64,000 nucleotides of DNA from Tulasnella sp. 424 (taxonomy: Eukaryota > Basidiomycota > Agaricomycetes > Cantharellales > Tulasnellaceae), in contig WSUB01000004.1 of assembly GCA_019633425.1 (NCBI GenBank), forward strand, positions 496,001 to 560,000. The letters run 5' to 3'. Position numbers and translations under genes: made by a program. The notes under the pieces are model-generated. The model saw nothing but the letters and a program-made list of their open reading frames with translations. It was not told the origin of the DNA and ran no database searches. Position 1 is the first letter of the stretch, and each line of letters begins with the position of its first letter. Of the stretch, positions 58,810 through 64,000 are shown in pieces.

Positions 58810-61223
58810 TTAGGTCGACGACTCTTGTTGGGTCCTTTTCGCTCGCCGCTGTCGCTCGTGCTCTTCCTGCTCCTCGTGAGACCCCGGTAATGGATTTTCC
58901 TCGATGATCAGCGAGACCATGAGCGTTAGGGCTGCTGTGGCCGCTTGAGCGTAGAAGACGGCGCGCAATGCAAGCGCGTAAGACTCGACAGCCGCCTGTC
59001 GAACTGAAGGCTCAAGTCCCGGGATAGTTGTGGTCGAATGCCTGATCAAGACACCCAAAATTATTAAAGAAAGTTGTCGATTACTTCCGCTGTAGACTTA
59101 CCGAATGGCATGAATAATTTCGTCGGCCCCGGGTCCAGTGATTCGTTGCTTGAGATTCCGTGTAAGGAGATTCTGGAGCATGGCGCCGCTGCCAGCTACG
59201 CCAATGACTTGACCCGTGGTTCTAAACAAATACGAGACTGAAAGATCATTAGCAACCTTTAACAACGATGTCTGTGGAAACAACTCACTGCCTGTTGCAA
59301 CAGCGGCGTCCTCTCTGCCAATGGAGGCAATAAGGGCCTAACAGACAAATGTCAACGACAGGTTGCGCTACACGAAGTAGCCTGCACCCACAATGAGCGT
59401 CGTTGTGTGGTAGCTCGCTACGCCGAAGCCTGAGAAAACGATATCGATCCAGAAATGCAAAGGATGGCTCGATGGGCTCCAAGATGCGATCAAAACGCTA
59501 CTGAGGACACAGAGTGTTGCACTGAAAAGGGTAAAACTGAAGAACCTCCCAGTCCATCGCATCCAGATACCAGCACAAACGGAGCCGGATGCAAGTGCAA
59601 AGGCGTTGGGTAAAAGGTGCAGTCCGGCGTTCTCTGCGCTGGCCAACTTAACAGCCGTAAAATAAATCGGAATGTTATAGAGCTGACATTATAGCCATAT
59701 TAGAATGAAGGTATTCCTATGCTCGGAAGCCACGTACCATTGAGAACGCGGTAACGGAATTCAGACTGTTCCAGGAGTCCGAGCGTAAGTGCGACCTTGT
59801 CATCAGTCTTGGTCCGCTACTTACAAGTTAGTGACCGCAACCGCGAAGGGTGTTCGCTGCTTCAAAAGCCTGAGAGGCATGATTGGTTCCTTGGCAATCC
59901 AGCCTTCCACGTAAACAAATCCGGGCACAAAGATGGCGCTGAGGGCGAATAATCCCCAAACCCAAGGGTTCTCCCAAGAGAATCCCTCCGCGGTTTTGAG
60001 AGTGATCGCCAATAATAAGCTGCCGACTCCAACGACAAGAGTAGTAGAGCCAAAGTAGTCGATCCGTGCTAGCTTTTCTCGAGCTGTTTGATTCTGCGTC
60101 GGTAAATGGACGTTGACAAAGATTGATACGAGAATCATGGAGCCGGCAAGGAAGGGGACCTAGACCGACAGCAAAACAGGTCAGCACTAGCAAAAGAAAT
60201 ATGGGAACACTGACAAACCTGAACTACGAATGCCCAACGCCAGCCTATGTGGTCATTGATGAAGCCTCCTAGAGGACCCCCGAGTCCAGCGCCAAGGCCA
60301 AACAGACTATACCCAACAATAATTAATCAAACGTAACAAGGCTGTCGTGTCTTTGGACGCTCACTTACACGTTCCCTAATCCTTTATACACGCCCCTTTT
60401 CTTTAAAGGGATCAAATCGGTGGTAGTGATGCTTGAAACGATCATCACACTGAAGCCGACATTCGAAGTCAGTCCCGAACCAGCCTAAATTGCGCTCCGG
60501 GAGCATACCCTCCACCACCCATGCCTGCAATCGCACGCGCGGCGATCAAAGCATCCATAGAAGGGGCCAATCCGCAGAGCAGAGTCCCCGTGGCTGCAGA
60601 AACGGATGAATGAGTTCAGAAGACGAGCCGGCCACGCTGCACACGCACTGAACAGTACCAACGCCATAAGCATGGCATGCTTCCTCCCCATGATGTCGCT
60701 GAGACGTCCATACAGTGGTGTAAAGCAACATGCACTGAGCAGGTATGATGACCCCAAGTAGGAGGACTGGTTAGCACGGTTGAAGTGCGAGCCAATTGAC
60801 GTAAGCAGTGTCGCCACAATCGTCTGAAGCGCAGCGTTAGATATGTGAAACGACAGAAACTTGAACATGAGCTAAAGCGCACCGAGTCCAAAGCACCAAG
60901 AAAGACTGAAGAAATAAAGTCCCGTGAGCAGGCTGCAGAGTTGTATCACCGTTGGCTTACCGGCACTCCATAATGCAGTGAATATCCTTGAATCGAATGC
61001 CATTTGTCAGTGCGTCGGAGGCTTAGATGGTATATTCACTAGGTGCTCACCATATTAACTCCCTAGTTGTTGGCTTGTTCAGAGGCTGGTGACCCGGTCG
61101 CTCCACTGGTGTTGAGACACCGCTGGGGCTCACGCTGGATGCAGGATTGAGCCCCTGGTACGAAGGAACGAGCTACGTTTGAGCCAATAGTGGTCGGCTT
61201 TCTTCATCAATTGGTCTGGCCAT
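58810..61223 (-). pseudogene. MFS transporter, DHA2 family, copy 2 (early stop)
   Basis: Same exon layout and splice sites as copy 1. The frame starts at ATG 61223 (MARPIDEESRPLLAQT), but codon 17 is TAG where copy 1 has CAG, so translation ends before the first membrane helix. The next in-frame ATG lies beyond helix 1, which would remove a structural segment. Downstream exons have no frameshift but show unusual changes: copy 1 RARGVYQGFGNV has become KKRGVYKGLGNV, replacing a well-conserved Gln. I therefore call it a recent pseudogene. An alternative transcription start, readthrough or a sequencing error at one base could overturn this. Confidence 0.7.
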
Positions 61224-61752
61224 TTCGGCAAGTGATGGCAAACGAAACACGCCGGGTTCCTGTGGTTGGTAGAGGTTAAAAAAGCCTCGTGGTGGGAGAA
61301 TTTGGAGGCGTGTTGAGGGTCGGGACCAAACTTGGACGTGTCGCAGAGATGAAATAAAATGTATCTACCTCAAGCCATCCAAGGCCATTCAGTTAAGGTA
61401 CTTCGACGGTATGAATGTACACGAGAGGCCTCTTATTGCACTCTGCTATAAACACTAATGTGCATATTGTTACAAATGACAACAATGTATGCGCAGACGC
61501 CACAGAAAGCGACGGAGCCAGCTCCTAGGGATCAATACTTGTACTAAATCGAAACGAAGAAACTGGAGGGGGGCCGAACAACGATACGCTTATTACTGCC
61601 CCGGGGTTGAACCCGGCAAGAAGTACAATATTGGCCGGAATCTGAACCCTAACCAGCAAAACGTGGTAGAAACGAAGGTGCATTCTACAATCCTCTATGA
61701 TGTCTAATATACCAGCCCAAAGCCTAGATGCTAGAGCCCAAACACGCTCTTC
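61224..61752. other. Unit 2/unit 3 junction and copy 2 promoter
   Basis: Shared transporter upstream region as far as 61598, then a 55-base unique joint containing the imperfect palindrome CCGGGGTTGAACCCGG (61604-61619). Unit 3 starts near 61655, inside the last codons of the small gene, so only its 3' end is left here. Confidence 0.55.
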
Positions 61753-64000
61753 TCAACTTGAATTCCGTCTGACTTCGGTCGACGACTCTTGCTGGGTCCG
61801 TTTCGCTCGCCGGTATCGCTCGTTCTCTTCCTGCTCCTGGTGAGACACCGGCAATGGATTTTTCTCGATGATCAGCGAAACCATGAGCATTAAGGCTGCT
61901 GTGCCCGCTTGAGCGTAAAAGACGGCGCGCAATGCAAGCGCATAAGACTCGACAGCCGCCTGTCGAATTGAAGGCTCAAGTTCCGGGATGATTGTGGTCG
62001 AATGTCTAGTCAAAACACCCAAACCATTAGAACAACTTGTCGATTACTTCCGCTGTAGACTTACCGAATGGTCCGAATAATTTCGTCGGCCCCGGGTCCA
62101 GTGATTCGTTGCTTGAGATTCCGTGTAAGGAGGGTCTGGAGCATGGCGCCGCTGCCAGCTACGCCAATGACCTGACCCGCGGTTCTAAACAGATACGAAA
62201 CTGAAGGATTATTGGCAACCTTTTAAAAGCGATATCTGTGGAGACAACTCACTGCCTGTTGCAACAGCAACGTCCTCTCTGTCAACGGAGGCAATAAGGG
62301 CCTAACAGACAAATATCAATAGCAGGTTGCGCCACATCAAGCAGCCTCCACCCACAATGAGCGTGGTTGTAGTAAAGGCCGATCTACCAAAGCCCGAGAA
62401 AACGATATCGATCCAGAAATGCAAGGGATGGCTCGACGGGCTCCAAGATGCGACCAAAACGCTACTGAGAACACAGAGTGCTGCACTGAAAAGGGTAAAC
62501 CCGAAGAACTTCCCTGTCCATCGTATCCAGATACCAGCGAAAACGGAGCCGGATGCAAGAGCAAAGGCGTTGGGTAAAAGGTGCAGCCCAGCGTTCCCTG
62601 CGCTGACCAACTTAACGGCCGTAAAATAAATCGGAACGTTGTAGAGCTGACATTATAGCCATATTAGAATGAAGGTATTCCTATGCTCGGAAGCCACGTA
62701 CCATCGAGTGCCCGGTAACGGAATTCAAGCTTTTCCATGAGTCCGAGCGTAAGCGCGACTTTGCCATCAGTCTTGGTCCACTACTTACAAGTTAGTGACC
62801 GCAACTGTGAAAGATGTTCGATGCTGCAAAAGCCTGAGAGGCATGATTGGCTCCTTGACGACCCAGCCTTCCACATAAACGAATCCGGGCAAAAAGATGG
62901 CACTGAGGGCGAATAATCCCCAAACCCAGGGGTTCTCCCAAGAGAATCCCTCCGCGGTTTTTAGAGTGACCGCCAATAATAAGCTGCCGACTCCAATTAC
63001 AAGAGTGATAGAACCCAAGTAGTCGATTCGTGCTAGTTTTTCTCGAGCTGTTTGATTCTGCGTCGGTAAATGAACGTTGACAAAGATGGATACGAGAATC
63101 ATGGAGGCGACAAGGAGGGGGACCTAACCGACAGCAAAACGGGTCAGCGTTAGCAAAAGAAATATGGGAACACTGACAAACCTGGATGAGGAATGCCCAA
63201 CGCCAGCCTATGTGGTCGTTGAGGAAGCCTCCTAGAGGACCCCCGAGTCCAGCGCCCAGGCCAAACAGACTACACCCGACAATAATTGATCAAACGTGAC
63301 AAGGTTGCCGGGTCATTGGACGCCCACTTACACGTTTCCCAATCCTTGATACACGCCTCTTTCCCTCAAAGGGATCAAATCGGTTTCAGTGATGCTTGAA
63401 ACGATCAGCACACTGAAAGCCGATATCCGAAGTCAGTCCCGAACCAGCCTGGATTGCGCTACGGAAGCATACCCTCCACCACCCATGCCTGCAACTGCAC
63501 GCGCGGCGATCAAAGCATTCATAGAAGGAGCTAATCCGCAGAGCAGGGTCCCCGTGGCTGCAAAAGCGGATGAATGAGTTCAGAAGAAGCGCCGACCACG
63601 CTGCAGACGCACTGAACAGCACCAAAGCCATAAGCATGGCATGCTTCCTCCCCATGATGTCGCTGAGACGTCCATACAGTGGTGTAAAGCAACATACACT
63701 GAGCAGGTAGGATGACCCCAAGTAGGAGGACTGGTTAGCACGATTGAAGTGCGAGCCAATTGACGTAAGCAGTGTCGCCACAATCGTCTGGAGTGCAGCG
63801 TTAGATATGTGAAACGACAGAAACTTGAACATGAGCTAAAGCGCACCGAGTCCAAAGCACTAAGAAAGACTGAAGAAATGAAGTCCCGTGAGATGCAGGT
63901 ATCACCCGCGAGACGTTGGCTTACCCGCACTCCACAATCCAGTGATTATCCTTGAATCCAATGCCCTTTGTCGGTGCTTTGGGCGCGTAGATGGTATATC
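61655..64000. repeat. Tandem unit 3 (shortened, cut by window end)
   Basis: Third copy of the unit. It starts at the equivalent of about 55195 in unit 1, so the small gene and its promoter are missing except for the last few codons. It continues past the window end. Confidence 0.88.
61753..63950 (-). CDS. MFS transporter, DHA2 family, copy 3 (first exon outside window)
   Basis: All exons from the second (ending at 63950) to the last are present with intact splice sites and no frameshift or stop; the first exon lies beyond 64000. Differences from copy 1: a changed stretch GRSAFTTTTLIV for GVASYHTTTLTV, VTGHSM for VTAFSM, and FLSALDS for FLGALDS. The usual stop after QESST is lost (TAA to GAA context), extending the protein by seven residues. 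It may encode a functional, diverged transporter; the missing first exon prevents a firm statement. Confidence 0.8.

Larger units (their letters stand above)
58332..61598. repeat. Tandem unit 2 (decaying small gene and transporter)
   Basis: Matches unit 1 along its whole length with scattered substitutions and few small indels. It includes a nonsense change in the small gene (codon 72) and one in transporter codon 17. Introns have kept their splice sites. Confidence 0.9.

Noticed and set aside
54823..64000. Transposon or integrated element as the cause of the repeats
   Set aside because: No transposase, integrase, reverse transcriptase, terminal repeats or target duplications; unit contents are ordinary genes.

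Overview
This is eukaryotic nuclear DNA from a filamentous basidiomycete, most likely an Agaricomycete. Genes are dense and split by many short introns (about 50-110 bases, with GT...AG ends and CTAAC/CTGAC-like branch sites). Protein families present are typical of that group: RTA1, an agaricomycete-style F-box protein, a GPI-type chitin deacetylase, a membrane-anchored GH9 endoglucanase, a TmpA-like flavoprotein and an Atf1-type bZIP. I cannot name the species. For most genes I joined exons by hand; each joined model keeps its reading frame through every splice and has a plausible length. No tRNA, rRNA, transposase, viral gene or CRISPR array was seen.

Layout. 0.4-11 kb: a TPX2-domain spindle protein (-), an RTA1 membrane protein (-), a D-2-hydroxyacid dehydrogenase (+), a GT49 glycosyltransferase (-) and an F-box protein (-). 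11.7-21.2 kb: chitin deacetylase, a tandem pair of one-TM paralogues with identical gene structure, a HIT protein and an Atf1-like bZIP factor (all -). 23-36 kb: a lysine/glutamate-repeat protein rich in SUMO-type motifs (-), GH9 endoglucanase (+), sulfite reductase flavoprotein MET10 (-), TmpA-like oxidoreductase (-) and a RING-CH ubiquitin ligase (-). 36-48 kb (+): an unrecognised 936-residue protein, a large SLIP-GC/dynamin-like GTPase and the glycogen branching enzyme. 48-54.7 kb: a HerA/FtsK-like P-loop ATPase (-), eRF3/SUP35 (+) and mitochondrial ribosomal protein uS14m/MRP2 (-). 54.8-64 kb: a tandem triplication of a unit holding a small one-TM protein gene and a DHA2-type MFS transporter gene.

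The genes do not form one pathway. Most are housekeeping (translation termination, mitochondrial ribosome, glycogen, sulfate assimilation, spindle) mixed with wall, membrane and degradation functions. Two links can be suggested. A perfect CRE palindrome lies upstream of the branching enzyme and a cluster of CRE-like sites lies upstream of the Atf1-like factor in the same window. The transporter array shows duplication followed by decay: copy 2 has an early stop, copy 3 has lost its normal stop, and the passenger gene is shortened in unit 2 and nearly gone in unit 3.

The items most worth a second look are the transporter array with its passenger gene, the repeat/SUMO-motif protein at 23-25 kb, the eukaryotic HerA-like ATPase, the nuclear-type GTPase, the paralogous one-TM pair, two GC-AG introns with the same donor, and a 9-base terminal coding exon in MET10.
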